64,000 nt of DNA from JANLQX01 sp031418775. Its GTDB lineage: Bacteria > Actinomycetota > Acidimicrobiia > Acidimicrobiales > JANYDT01. Under the pieces are notes generated by a model. The model did not search any database and was not told where the DNA came from. It saw nothing but the letters and a program-made list of their open reading frames with translations. Location: NCBI GenBank assembly GCA_031418775.1, contig JANOJN010000272.1, forward strand, positions 16,246-80,245. The letters are read 5' to 3'. A program made the translations under genes and the position numbers. Below, one piece after another: positions 8,313 to 17,131 of this stretch; position 1 is the first letter of the stretch; every line of letters starts with the position of its first letter.

Positions 8313-9076
8313 ATTCGACCGAACAGGGCGATCGGCAACTGATCGAGCTACGCGACGTCTTCAAGTCGTTCGGGAAGAACCAGGTGCTGAGGGGTGTGGA
8401 CCTCACCGTACGTGCACATAGTGTTGTGGGCCTCATCGGTCCATCCGGCTCCGGGAAGTCCACCCTGCTTCGGTGCATCAACCTGCTCGAGCCGGTCGAC
8501 TCCGGAAGCGTGTTCGTCGGCGGCATCGAACTCACGGCCGGGGGCGTGGATGCCGATGATGTCCGCAAACGCATCGGCATCGTATTCCAGTCGTTCAACC
8601 TGGTCCCGCATCTCAGCATCCTCGACAACATCACGCTGGCCCCTCGGCGCGTTCGTGGGATCGGCCGCGGCGCGGCAGAAGATGCTGCGCGGGTTCTGCT
8701 CGAACGTTTCGGCCTCCTCGATAAGGCCTCGTCGTTCCCGGACCGACTTTCCGGTGGACAGCAACAGCGGGTCGCGATCATTCGAGCGCTGGCGATGGAA
8801 CCCGAGGTGATGCTCTTCGACGAGGTCACGTCAGCGCTCGATCCCGAACTCGTCGGCGAGGTCCTCGCCGCCGTCCGCGAGCTCGCTGCATCGGGCATGA
8901 CCCTGGTACTGGCCACCCACGAGATGGGATTCTGCCGCGACGTCGCCGATCAGGTCGCGTTTCTGAAGGACGGTCGGATCGTTGAGCAGGGCCCGCCGGC
9001 GAGGCTGTTCACCGACCCGCAGCATCCGGACACCCAGCACTTCCTGCGCCGGGTCATCGAGGCCGGCCGCCTGTAG
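8309..9076 (+). CDS. Polar amino-acid ABC transporter ATP-binding protein
   Basis: This 255-residue ATPase powers the importer encoded by the two preceding genes. Walker A is GPSGSGKST, the signature is LSGGQQQR, Walker B is VMLFDE and the switch histidine lies in LATHEMGF. Length and motifs match GlnQ/HisP-type subunits. ATG 8309 overlaps the permease stop. It closes the operon and faces a convergent hydrolase gene. Confidence 0.94.
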   Translation: MNSTEQGDRQLIELRDVFKSFGKNQVLRGVDLTVRAHSVVGLIGPSGSGKSTLLRCINLLEPVDSGSVFVGGIELTAGGVDADDVRKRIGIVFQSFNLVPHLSILDNITLAPRRVRGIGRGAAEDAARVLLERFGLLDKASSFPDRLSGGQQQRVAIIRALAMEPEVMLFDEVTSALDPELVGEVLAAVRELAASGMTLVLATHEMGFCRDVADQVAFLKDGRIVEQGPPARLFTDPQHPDTQHFLRRVIEAGRL

Positions 9077-9106
9077 CTCCCAGATCGCCGGCTACCACTG
9101 GTTTCG

Positions 9107-9163
9107 TCGCCCGCAAGCGCCGTTTCGCCCCCGAATCCGTGCCCAAACTGACGTAGCGGGCGA
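9107..9163. terminator. Inverted repeat in convergent spacer
   Basis: TCGCCCGC (9107-9114) pairs with GCGGGCGA (9156-9163) across a 41-nt loop, in the 99-bp spacer between convergent genes. A shared terminator is plausible but the loop is long. Confidence 0.3.
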
Positions 9164-9175
9164 TGGCCGGAAGAA

Positions 9176-9829
9176 TCAGCGCGCGTACATATCCAGGGCA
9201 CGCTCCAGGGTGGTGCTGACGACGCCGTACTCGTCGATCACGGCGTCGAGCCAAGGGGCCCGGGCATGGGCCACTACGGCGACCGGTGTGGGGAGACCGG
9301 AGATCTCGACGGCGCTGCGGACGAACGACGTTGCGTAGTCCTTGGGACGGATGTCGGAGCTGAGCTCCATCAGTGCGTACGGGTCGGGAGTGCCGTCCGA
9401 GACGCGCTCGTCGGGGAACTCGACGGTGGTGGAACCAGGGCGGGTGCCGCCGCCGGCCAGACCGGTGCCGTCGTCGATGATGACACCACGGACGAGGTCG
9501 GGTCGGGCGCCCGCGATGAGCACACCGATGTAACCGCCGAGCCCCCGGCCCAGCACCGTTGCCGGACCGATCGCCGCAAGGGCGGCGTCGGCGTCGGACA
9601 TGAGCTGCTCGCACGAGTAGCCACCGCCGATGGCGGACTCGGACTCGCCATGCCCGCAGAAGTCGAGCGCGTGGATCGGTCCGGACCACGAAGCCAGCTC
9701 GTCGGGGACAGCCCTCGGCGAGGATTCACCAAGTCCGTGGAGCATGAGCAGTGCGGTACCGTCGCCGTCTCGGAGGGTGTGCAGCGCGAGGCGGAGACGT
9801 CCGTTCGTGAGCATCGTCGTCGTGCTCAT
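9176..9829 (-). CDS. Alpha/beta hydrolase-fold protein lacking the catalytic serine
   Basis: This 217-residue protein keeps the alpha/beta hydrolase layout: an oxyanion-loop HGLGES, DFCGHGES after strand 4, and a nucleophile elbow. The elbow reads GRGLGG, so glycine stands where GxSxG hydrolases have the catalytic Ser. It is also short for the family. It is therefore probably a non-hydrolytic member or uses another residue. It is the last gene of a three-gene minus-strand operon and overlaps the preceding hydrolase by 4 nt. Confidence 0.8.
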   Translation of the reverse strand: MSTTTMLTNGRLRLALHTLRDGDGTALLMLHGLGESSPRAVPDELASWSGPIHALDFCGHGESESAIGGGYSCEQLMSDADAALAAIGPATVLGRGLGGYIGVLIAGARPDLVRGVIIDDGTGLAGGGTRPGSTTVEFPDERVSDGTPDPYALMELSSDIRPKDYATSFVRSAVEISGLPTPVAVVAHARAPWLDAVIDEYGVVSTTLERALDMYAR

Positions 9830-10818
9830 GAGAGGAACTCCAAGATCACATTGGCGGTCTCGGCGGGGCGTTCGATGTGAATGAAGTGCCCAGTCTCCGC
9901 GAACGTCTCGAGGTGGCCGCCGCGAGGCAGTCGGCCTCGGAGGTCATCGGGCACGGTGCCCCACCCCATCTGCTCGACCTCGAGACCGAGCAGACCGAGA
10001 AAGGGCATGGGCAAACCCGGGAGGCCGTCGAGCGACCACGCCGGGCGCCACGGACCGAACCCGCCCATTCGCATCATCGGGTCGATCTTCCAACGCCATC
10101 CCTCGGCATCATGCTTTGCGCCGACGGTGACGAGGTAGCTCAGCCATTCCTTGGTGAGGCGTGGATTCATCCGGGCGCGGCGCTTGGCCAGGTCGGCGAT
10201 GGTGCCGGGCTTGCGCTGGCCGTCGGCGGACTTCCGTTTGTGGTCGAGCCAGCCGCCGAGATCCTGCTGGAGCAGACGGGTTCGTTCATGGTTCGACACG
10301 TCCGGAGCCGGCCGCATGGAGGGCAGGCCGTCGATGTTGACGACGTGGCTGAACCGGTGAGGGAGGGCCTGGGCGAGGCGCAGCGCCATCGCCCCTCCCT
10401 TCGAGTGGCCGAGAACGGGGGCAGGCTTCGATGTGACCATCGAGATGACGGTTGTGGCGTCGCGAATGTCGGCCGCCCAGCTGGTGAACGGCGTGGCGTC
10501 GGAGTCGCCGTGGTTTCGGTGGTCCCAGCTCACGACCCGCCATCCGCCGGCCGCGAGCATCGGAGCGAAGACATCGAACGTGCGGGAGAAGTCGAAGCCG
10601 CCGTGGAGCAGGAACAGGGGAGGGGCATGCTCGCTCCCCCACTCGCACACGGCGATCCCGACACCGTCGGCATCGGCTCGCCAGTGCCGGTCCGGGACCT
10701 GGGCGCCGGGGAAGCTCACGCCGTCTTCGGAGACGACGGCGCCGACGGACAGGTCGGCCAGGGTGACACCACCCTTGGCCCGGGTGCTGCTGATTCGGGT
10801 GGCCAACGAGGTGGTCAT
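9826..10818 (-). CDS. Alpha/beta hydrolase
   Basis: This 330-residue protein has a complete alpha/beta hydrolase core: HGGFDFSRTFD oxyanion region, SWDHRNHGDSD, the nucleophile elbow GHSKGG and a late histidine in ETGHFIHIERP, giving a Ser-Asp-His triad. The substrate cannot be predicted. It overlaps the thiolase-like gene upstream and the hydrolase-like gene downstream by 4 nt each (ATGA), which argues for one co-translated operon. Confidence 0.88.
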   Translation of the reverse strand: MTTSLATRISSTRAKGGVTLADLSVGAVVSEDGVSFPGAQVPDRHWRADADGVGIAVCEWGSEHAPPLFLLHGGFDFSRTFDVFAPMLAAGGWRVVSWDHRNHGDSDATPFTSWAADIRDATTVISMVTSKPAPVLGHSKGGAMALRLAQALPHRFSHVVNIDGLPSMRPAPDVSNHERTRLLQQDLGGWLDHKRKSADGQRKPGTIADLAKRRARMNPRLTKEWLSYLVTVGAKHDAEGWRWKIDPMMRMGGFGPWRPAWSLDGLPGLPMPFLGLLGLEVEQMGWGTVPDDLRGRLPRGGHLETFAETGHFIHIERPAETANVILEFLS

Positions 10819-12362
10819 CGGAGCTCCATGCGGTTGGGGGTGCCGGGTTCCTTCGGGTCGTCCGACGGCACGCCGCCGGTCACGTGCACGGCCCGACCGA
10901 TGCCCTCTGATGTCATCAGCGCGCGTACTTCTTCATCTGTGCACGTACCGTTGCCGACGGTTCGACGTCCATCGGCGAAGCGGACGACGATGATCGTGCG
11001 GACCGCCGTCCCGTTACGGTCATGCTCCACGGTGTAGGTCTCGATCACAGCGTCGCCGCTTACCCCGTCGACGAGCTCCGGGCCGGTGAGCTCGCTCGGT
11101 GGAAGGACGACCTTGGTGGCCCGACCGTCCGCACCGGAGAACGTAGAGGGGTCGGTCGACAAGACGTTGTATGCGTGCTTGGTGGCGGTCATCCCAAGCG
11201 AGCTGACAAGGCCGACCGTGGCGGGGTCGCCGGGGTCGCGCAATCGCTGCGTCATGGCCGCGAGCCCGTGGAGGGCATAGCTGTTCCCCGGTCCTCCGGC
11301 ATACGCCAGACCACCGGTGACCGTGACTCCGCGCGGGTCGTCGTCGGCAACGCCCAACTCGGCCAGGGCCATCTCGACCGCTGACGGGAAGCACGAGTAC
11401 AGATCGAACAGATCGACCCGGTCCACCCCGAGCCCGGCATGTGCGAATGCCGCGGCCGACGATGCCCGCATCGCCGGTGAAGTGGTGAAATCCAGGCGTT
11501 CGGTGGGGGTCCACGCGTCGACGGCGCTGGCACCGCCGAGGAACGCGACCTGATGCACGGGGGCGATGCCGCGACGGTCAGCCTCCTCGTTGCTCATGAC
11601 CACGACAGCCGCCGAGAGGTCGACCTCCATGATCGCGTTCATGCGCTTCGGGTACGGGAAGCAGACCCATCGGTTGTCCGCCGTCGGAGTGGCGATCTCT
11701 TCCGCGGTGTAGGCGACCCGGAACCATGCATAGGGGTTCGTCGCCGCCACGGCGGCGTTCCGGGCCATGAAGGTGCCGAGGAATGCCTGATGCGCGTCGA
11801 CGGTACGCCCGGCTTTCGCCCGCAATGCGTTCTCGTAGAGCGGATAGCAGTGGATGGGTCCGGTCATGCCGTGGCGCGCTTCGAGCGGGTTGGTGAGCGA
11901 TCGCTGGCCTTTGAGGAAGTCGCGATGGCCCTCGAACGGGGTCCACTCGAGAGGGATCTGCTCCTTGATGGCCCGCCTTCGGCCGTAGACGCATTCCGAC
12001 CCGGCGAGGATTGCCACCTCGGCATCGCCGGCCAAAATGCGATTGGCCAGCGTGTTGAGGAGCTCGCCTGGTGAGTTGCCGCCCGGGGGCACGGTCAAGC
12101 CCTCGGGCGCGGAGGTGACCCCGGCGAGCCCGGCGACCGTGGCACACAGTTCGGTGTAGCCCCACGCCAGCGGATCGACGCAGGCCAGCAATGCTGTCGA
12201 TGCCTCGATCGGTTCGCCGGTCGCTCCGAGCGACACGGTGTCGGCAATGGCCCGGCGGATCGCCTCAGCCATCATCGCCGCCGGCTCCCAGGGCTCGAAG
12301 GGTCCGTCCAGCTTGGGGTTGCGCCGGTATTGTCCGGCACCGACGAGTACGGCTTTACGCAT
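10815..12362 (-). CDS. Thiolase-superfamily protein (acetyl-CoA acetyltransferase-like)
   Basis: This 515-residue protein resembles the long thiolase-like proteins of actinobacteria, related to the SCP-x group. It starts with MRKAVLVGAGQY and carries LLNTLANRILAGDAEVAILAGSE, DLYSCFPSAVEMAL and GGLAYAGGPGNSYALHGLA. The place of the acylated cysteine has GNSPG instead of a Cys-containing CxSG-type motif, so normal thiolytic chemistry is doubtful; the Cys in DLYSC is in a different motif. ATG 12362 is directly upstream of the conserved N terminus. It leads the operon with two alpha/beta hydrolases, which suggests acyl-CoA or ester metabolism. Confidence 0.82.
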   Translation of the reverse strand: MRKAVLVGAGQYRRNPKLDGPFEPWEPAAMMAEAIRRAIADTVSLGATGEPIEASTALLACVDPLAWGYTELCATVAGLAGVTSAPEGLTVPPGGNSPGELLNTLANRILAGDAEVAILAGSECVYGRRRAIKEQIPLEWTPFEGHRDFLKGQRSLTNPLEARHGMTGPIHCYPLYENALRAKAGRTVDAHQAFLGTFMARNAAVAATNPYAWFRVAYTAEEIATPTADNRWVCFPYPKRMNAIMEVDLSAAVVVMSNEEADRRGIAPVHQVAFLGGASAVDAWTPTERLDFTTSPAMRASSAAAFAHAGLGVDRVDLFDLYSCFPSAVEMALAELGVADDDPRGVTVTGGLAYAGGPGNSYALHGLAAMTQRLRDPGDPATVGLVSSLGMTATKHAYNVLSTDPSTFSGADGRATKVVLPPSELTGPELVDGVSGDAVIETYTVEHDRNGTAVRTIIVVRFADGRRTVGNGTCTDEEVRALMTSEGIGRAVHVTGGVPSDDPKEPGTPNRMELR

Positions 12363-12417
12363 TGGTTGCTCCTGCGCGTGGGCTGGGTCCGGCACCGACG
12401 AGTACGGCTTCTTGCAT
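12355..12417 (-). other. Vestigial duplicate of the thiolase gene start
   Basis: A 24-bp segment coding for the first residues of the thiolase-like protein occurs twice, at about 12332-12355 and 12388-12411. The upstream copy opens a 20-codon frame reading MQEAVLVGAG before diverging, and its TAA overlaps the ATGCGTAA start of the real gene. The rest of this 328-bp gap (12418-12676) shows no gene, RNA or clear repeat. Confidence 0.6.
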
Positions 12418-12676
12418 GCGCTCACTGCTCCTTGGTCGTCATCGTCCCCTCGCGCCCCAGTCGGCGGCAGCGGGACGCACGGCGTCGTCGGTCCGCGGCC
12501 TGCCGGCGACGAGGAGCGTCCAGCGACACGGGTCAGGCTACGAGGTGATCGCCCGGCGAAGCCATCTGGGGCCGGAGGGCCGGCCCAACTTCTCGTCGGG
12601 GGTAGGCCCTTCGCATCATTTCTGCGGCTGCCGACGGCCAACAGCCGATGACAACGGGGTCGGTATCCGTCGTCGG

Positions 12677-12682
12677 TAGGGT
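12677..12682 (+). promoter_or_regulatory. -10 element, likely leaderless CAP-like gene
   Basis: TAGGGT ends 8 nt before ATG 12691. No Shine-Dalgarno sequence precedes the ATG. Confidence 0.4.
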
Positions 12683-12690
12683 TGGTGATC

Positions 12691-13485
12691 ATGTCCCGCA
12701 AAGAGTTCGTCGTACCTGGGCCTCGTCGGGTGGTCCTCTCGGGGCCGTTCTGCTTCCTGACCGGTGCACTTCTCCTGACCGTCGTCGTTGCTCCGACCGC
12801 CGTGGCCGCCGTCAAAGCCGCTCCCGTCAAGGCCGCACCCGTCACGGCAGCGCCGGGGGATTCATGCGCTGGAGCGGCCCGGGCCGCGGTCGACGAGGCC
12901 GGCCGTCAACTGCAATGCGTAACCACCTCGGTCGGCAGGATCTGGGCGTGGGGCCGAGCCCCCACGGAACTCGCCCTAGCCGTCGCGCCGGCGTCGTGGT
13001 CGGGCGTGTTGGCCGACGAGAGCGGCGCCAATGCCGAGGCGCCCGTCCCTGCCCTTCCGGGTCGCTATGCGAACAGGGCAGCCATGGAGGCACGTCTCGT
13101 CGAGCTGGCCAACGATGCCCGTGCGGCCAAAGGGCTGCGACGTCTCATCGTCGATCCACGCCTGACCCGTCTCACCAGATGGTGGGCGGCGAGCGCTGCT
13201 CAACCGGCCTACGCCGGGCGGGGCACGAACCACTGCCCGGCGAATCTGTGCGCGGTCCGAGCTGCCGAGATCGGCTATCCGAGCTTCGGTGAGGTGATCC
13301 GTGCATGGAACCCCTTTCCGATGGGTGACATGGCCGGAGAGCGCTTCTTCGTCGACTCACCGCGACACATGGCGATCCTCACGAATCCGAAGGTCACCCA
13401 CATCGGCTTCGGGGTTCAGATCGTCGGGGATGCGACGAATCCGCAATCCGTCATCGTGGTCGGCCAGGTCGGCCGGGCCCGGTAG
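12691..13485 (+). CDS. Secreted CAP-like protein
   Basis: This 264-residue protein has an N-terminal signal peptide (basic start, hydrophobic stretch about residues 17-38, ending in AVAA), then a Lys-Ala-Pro repeat (AAPVKAAPV). Residues about 130-260 look like a diverged CAP domain: LVELANDARAAKGLRRLIVDPRL, then a region with a Cys pair (NHCPANLC), GEVIRAWN and FVDSPRHMAILTNPKVTHIGFGV. It is likely extracellular and distantly related to the protein at 5509. I preferred ATG 12691 to the TTG at 12682. Confidence 0.75.
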   Translation: MSRKEFVVPGPRRVVLSGPFCFLTGALLLTVVVAPTAVAAVKAAPVKAAPVTAAPGDSCAGAARAAVDEAGRQLQCVTTSVGRIWAWGRAPTELALAVAPASWSGVLADESGANAEAPVPALPGRYANRAAMEARLVELANDARAAKGLRRLIVDPRLTRLTRWWAASAAQPAYAGRGTNHCPANLCAVRAAEIGYPSFGEVIRAWNPFPMGDMAGERFFVDSPRHMAILTNPKVTHIGFGVQIVGDATNPQSVIVVGQVGRAR

Positions 13486-13501
13486 CGCCCGGCCCGGTGG
13501 G

Positions 13502-13547
13502 AGCTTCGGGGTCTGAGTTGCTCTGAGAGCAACGGATACCCCGAGCT
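13502..13547 (+). terminator. Strong nested hairpin after the CAP-like gene
   Basis: Outer arms at 13502-13512 and 13538-13547 and perfect inner arms GTTGCTCT/AGAGCAAC (13517-13524, 13526-13533) form a long imperfect hairpin 16 nt after the stop codon. It is the likely terminator, although no T-run follows. Confidence 0.6.
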
Positions 13548-13595
13548 ACGACGGCGCCGAGGTCACCTTCACGGTTCGTCCGGCGTCGTGGCAGC

Positions 13596-14402
13596 ATGGC
13601 GGCCATGAGCGAGAACCTCGTCGGAGTCCATGTCGAAGACCACGTGGTCGTGGTTGAGCTGCAGCAGGGTCCGCACAACTTCGCGTCCGCCCCCTTGCTG
13701 CACGCGGCTGTTGACGCCGTGCTCGCCGCAGTTGCCGACGGCGCCCGGGCGGCGATGCTGTGCTCGGAAGGGAAGTCCTTCTGCGCTGGCGCGCAGTTCT
13801 CCGGTGGAGCGGGGCAGAAGGCAGCCAGCTTCGGCAGGTATGTCCAGAACGACACTGGATCAGAGATCGGCCCGTTCTACGAGGCGGCGCTTCGGGTGTT
13901 CGAGGTCACTGTGCCTATCGTCGCCGCCGTCCACGGTCCTGCGGTGGGCGCAGGTTTCGGCCTCGCCACGGCGTGCGACCTGCGGGTGACCTGTCCTGAA
14001 GCCTTCTTCGCCACGAACTTCGTCAAGCTCGGTATCCACCCGGGTTTCGGCATCTCGATCACGTTGCCCGAACTGATCGGACCGGCGCAGGCGGCCGACC
14101 TGCTGCTCACCGGACGGCGGATCGCCGGGGAAGAGGCGTTCGCACTTGGACTCAGCAACCGGCTCGTCGCCCAGAACGACGTCCGCTCCACGGCGCTCGC
14201 GCTGGCCAAGGAGATCGCCGCGAACGCGCCGCTTGCCGTCCAGGCGACCCGGGCCACGCTTCGTGACGGGCTCGCCGCTCGTGTCCGAACCGCTCTGCTC
14301 CACGAGCGCCGCACTCAGGACCGACTCGCGGCAACCGCCGACGCAGAAGAGGGCATCGCCTCGATGCTGGAGCGCCGGCCGCCGGTCTTCCACGGGAAAT
14401 AA
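13596..14402 (+). CDS. Enoyl-CoA hydratase/isomerase family protein
   Basis: This 268-residue crotonase-fold protein has the oxyanion-hole segment GKSFCAGAQF near residue 60 and GPAVGAGFGLATACDLRV near 115, followed by KLGIHPGFG. Family members hydrate or isomerise enoyl-CoA thioesters, often in beta-oxidation. The usual acidic catalytic residues are not clearly in place, so the precise reaction is open. ATG 13596 and 13605 are both possible starts. It converges with the APH-type gene only 11 bp away. Confidence 0.85.
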   Translation: MAAMSENLVGVHVEDHVVVVELQQGPHNFASAPLLHAAVDAVLAAVADGARAAMLCSEGKSFCAGAQFSGGAGQKAASFGRYVQNDTGSEIGPFYEAALRVFEVTVPIVAAVHGPAVGAGFGLATACDLRVTCPEAFFATNFVKLGIHPGFGISITLPELIGPAQAADLLLTGRRIAGEEAFALGLSNRLVAQNDVRSTALALAKEIAANAPLAVQATRATLRDGLAARVRTALLHERRTQDRLAATADAEEGIASMLERRPPVFHGK

Positions 14403-14413
14403 GCGCGCTTAGC

Positions 14414-15439
14414 TCAGTCGCCCCAGCGGCGAAGAAGGTCGCGCCACCCCGGACCCCATGGTGCGGCTGACCCGTCGGGAAACAACGCGTGCTCGCAGCG
14501 GGCGGAGTATGCGAGCGCGTTCTGCACTCCGGCGTGCGCAAGGGCGCGTTCATCGGCGCTGAACGGCACCGTGCGTGCCGTCTCGTAGTCACCGATGAAT
14601 CCCAGGACTTCGTCGATCATCGGAATCATGGGATCGGCAAGCGACCAGTTGGTCGAGAAGGCTCGGGCGACGCCGCCGACGACCCACGGTTCGGCGTCGG
14701 CGATCAGGCTGTCGAGGTCGTAGATGGAGGTGACGCGGGGCGTCGGGGCCTCAGTGACGAGGATGTTCTCCGGACGGAGGTCGCTGTGTGCGACGACCAG
14801 GCGTCCGACGCCTTCGGCCGTCAGGCGCGTCTTCGCCGCGAGAGCCCGGGCGTTGAGTTCGTCGATCCATTCCGCCCCGCCTGTGGTTGCAACGAAATCG
14901 AAGATGGGGGAGTGGGGCGGCGGGTAAGGGCCTGTCCATCCCGGACGCAGGTCCGCAAGGGTCTCGGCGTCGAGTGCCTGCACGATGTCGTGCAGTGCGA
15001 CGGCTAGTGCCCGCCGCAGTGGCGGTGGGCGGACATCGAGGGTGGTGCCCGCCTCGAGCCAGGTCTCCACGACTGCCCAACCGTTCCCCACCGGGATCGG
15101 TTCGAGGGACAGTGGGACGGCGACCGGAAGCCCCGCCGTTCGCAACACCCGCTGGGCCCGCAGGACGCCGGTCAGCCGATCGCCGGAATGACCCCGGTGC
15201 ACCTTCAGCACGATGCGCCGGCCGCCGGTGAGGTCGAACCCGACGACGATTCCCGAACCGGAGCGGACCAGAACCACCGCGACAGGAACGCCGAACGGGG
15301 AGGCCGCATCGACGATGGCAGCCGCCGCGGCGTGGAACGATGCCTCTTCGCTCGGCTGACCGTCGCCGAACAGCTCTGCGACCAAAGGACCGGCAGAGGC
15401 TGAGCGCAGCGCGTTGGTCAGAGCGCCCGTGAGAGTCAT
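14414..15439 (-). CDS. APH-family phosphotransferase (kinase-like)
   Basis: This 341-residue protein has the aminoglycoside phosphotransferase fold: VLKVHRG with the ATP-contacting Lys (about residue 68), the catalytic loop HSDLRPENIL with its Asp, and IYDLDS providing the metal-binding Asp. Bacterial members phosphorylate small molecules such as sugars, choline or homoserine; resistance cannot be inferred from the fold. ATG 15439 precedes the first globular segment. It is divergent from the PLP gene at 15539 with a 99-bp shared upstream region. Confidence 0.8.
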   Translation of the reverse strand: MTLTGALTNALRSASAGPLVAELFGDGQPSEEASFHAAAAAIVDAASPFGVPVAVVLVRSGSGIVVGFDLTGGRRIVLKVHRGHSGDRLTGVLRAQRVLRTAGLPVAVPLSLEPIPVGNGWAVVETWLEAGTTLDVRPPPLRRALAVALHDIVQALDAETLADLRPGWTGPYPPPHSPIFDFVATTGGAEWIDELNARALAAKTRLTAEGVGRLVVAHSDLRPENILVTEAPTPRVTSIYDLDSLIADAEPWVVGGVARAFSTNWSLADPMIPMIDEVLGFIGDYETARTVPFSADERALAHAGVQNALAYSARCEHALFPDGSAAPWGPGWRDLLRRWGD

Positions 15440-15538
15440 CGGAAAACAGTCTCGCCGTCGGAGTGATGCGTCGTGGCACGACTCGCCCGTCGAAAAAACC
15501 GGCGTAAACACTTTGTAAAGCCGGATCCGCGTACCAGT

Positions 15539-17083
15539 ATGAGTCGGGTGAGTACGACTTCGACTTCGCGAACCCTCAGCCCGGACCTCCGGCTTGGTCT
15601 GACCTCGGAGATGGTCGACCAAGGCTCCTTCGATCGGGCAGTCGAGCGATTTCGGGAGCGCAAGATCGCTCTGCCGACGTTCGCTCAGGTGGCTGATCCC
15701 ACCCTCCAGCCAGCTGGCGCCCTGGCGTCCCTCCAGGGCGTCGATCCCGATGCGGCCGACAACCGCAACCTCTGGCGGGTCAACTGGTTCAACGGCTCCG
15801 ATCGCAAGAGTCGTGTCGAGGTGCCCGTCCATGTGGTCCTCCCGTCATCGCTCACCGGGGTCGAGGCCACCATCGTCGTGATGCTGGGCAACAAGTTCCC
15901 CATGATTCGTGCCCACAAGGTGCAGGCTGCCTACGCCGTCCTTGCGCCGAGGCTTGTCACGGGGCAGTTCGACCCGACGTCTCAACGCGCTATCTGGCCG
16001 TCGACCGGAAACTACGCGCGCGGAGGAGTTGCCATCTCGCGTCTCATGGCGTGCCGCGGCACGGCGGTGCTCCCGGAAGGGATGTCGAAGGAGCGATTCG
16101 ACTGGCTGGCGCAATGGACGGAGGACCCCTCTGATGTCGTTCGCACGCCGGGCACCGAGTCCAACGTGAAGGAGATCTACGACACGTGCAACGAGTTGGC
16201 CAAGGACCCGCAGAACGTGATCCTCAACCAGTTCAGCGAGTTCGCCAACTACCTCGGGCACTTGCACGTGACGGGGCGAGCCCTGGGCATGGTGTTCGAA
16301 CACGTGGCATCGCAGATGCCGTCAACGGCCCACCCGAAACTTCGGTGGTTCACCAGTGCCACAGGTTCCGCAGGAACGATCGCCGCCGGCGACTACCTGA
16401 AGGAGCGTTACGGCACGAACATCGCGGCGCTTGAGGCGCTCGAGTGCCCGACGATGCTGAAGAACGGCTTCGGTGAGCACAACATCCAAGGCATCGGCGA
16501 CAAGCACATACCGCTGATCCACAACGTGATGAACAGCGATGCGGTCATCGCCATCAGCGACAAGGCCACGGACAATCTCGACATCCTGTTCAACACCGCC
16601 GCCGGCATGGCCCACCTGCGTGATCGCCTTGGCGTGCCAGGTGCCGTCATCGAGCAACTCACCCACTTCGGCTACTCGGCCATCTGCAACACGCTCGGCG
16701 CGATCAAGTTGGCCAAGGAGTTCCGCATGACGGCCGACGACGTCATCGTCACCGTCGCGACGGACGGATCGGAGCTCTACCCGAGTGAGCGGGAGAAGTT
16801 CCTGGCGCGCGACTACTCGCAGGGCTTCGGGGCGGTCGACGCTGCGGAGGTGACGGGCCGATACCTCCAGGCGGTCGACCGCGAGAACATGATCCAGCTC
16901 ACGGAGATGGATCGCGAGCGGGTCTTCAACCTCGGGTACTACACGTGGGTCGAGCAGCAGGGCACCTCGTTCGCCGACTTCACCGCCCGCAAGGAGCAGT
17001 CGTGGTGGAAAGCACTACGCGACCTTGTGCCCGTGTGGGACGAGCGGATCACCGACTTCAACCAGCGCACCGGGATGGCGTGA
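15539..17083 (+). CDS. PLP-dependent enzyme, cysteine-synthase superfamily
   Basis: This 514-residue protein is a long, diverged fold-type II PLP enzyme. The phosphate and substrate loop STGNYARGG corresponds to the TSGNTG motif, a Lys in RAHKVQ lies where the PLP Lys is expected, and TGSAGTIAAGDYLKERYG corresponds to the glycine-rich phosphate loop. The run HNIQGIGDKHIPLI resembles the O-acetylserine sulfhydrylase motif. An extra region of about 90 N-terminal and 100 C-terminal residues sets it apart from normal cysteine synthases. The substrate is unknown. A second PLP enzyme follows 48 bp downstream, so they may act in one amino-acid pathway. Confidence 0.8.
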   Translation: MSRVSTTSTSRTLSPDLRLGLTSEMVDQGSFDRAVERFRERKIALPTFAQVADPTLQPAGALASLQGVDPDAADNRNLWRVNWFNGSDRKSRVEVPVHVVLPSSLTGVEATIVVMLGNKFPMIRAHKVQAAYAVLAPRLVTGQFDPTSQRAIWPSTGNYARGGVAISRLMACRGTAVLPEGMSKERFDWLAQWTEDPSDVVRTPGTESNVKEIYDTCNELAKDPQNVILNQFSEFANYLGHLHVTGRALGMVFEHVASQMPSTAHPKLRWFTSATGSAGTIAAGDYLKERYGTNIAALEALECPTMLKNGFGEHNIQGIGDKHIPLIHNVMNSDAVIAISDKATDNLDILFNTAAGMAHLRDRLGVPGAVIEQLTHFGYSAICNTLGAIKLAKEFRMTADDVIVTVATDGSELYPSEREKFLARDYSQGFGAVDAAEVTGRYLQAVDRENMIQLTEMDRERVFNLGYYTWVEQQGTSFADFTARKEQSWWKALRDLVPVWDERITDFNQRTGMA

Positions 17084-17131
17084 CGGTTCGATGGTTGCGG
17101 CGGTTCTCTTGGCGTCGACGGTGAACATCGC

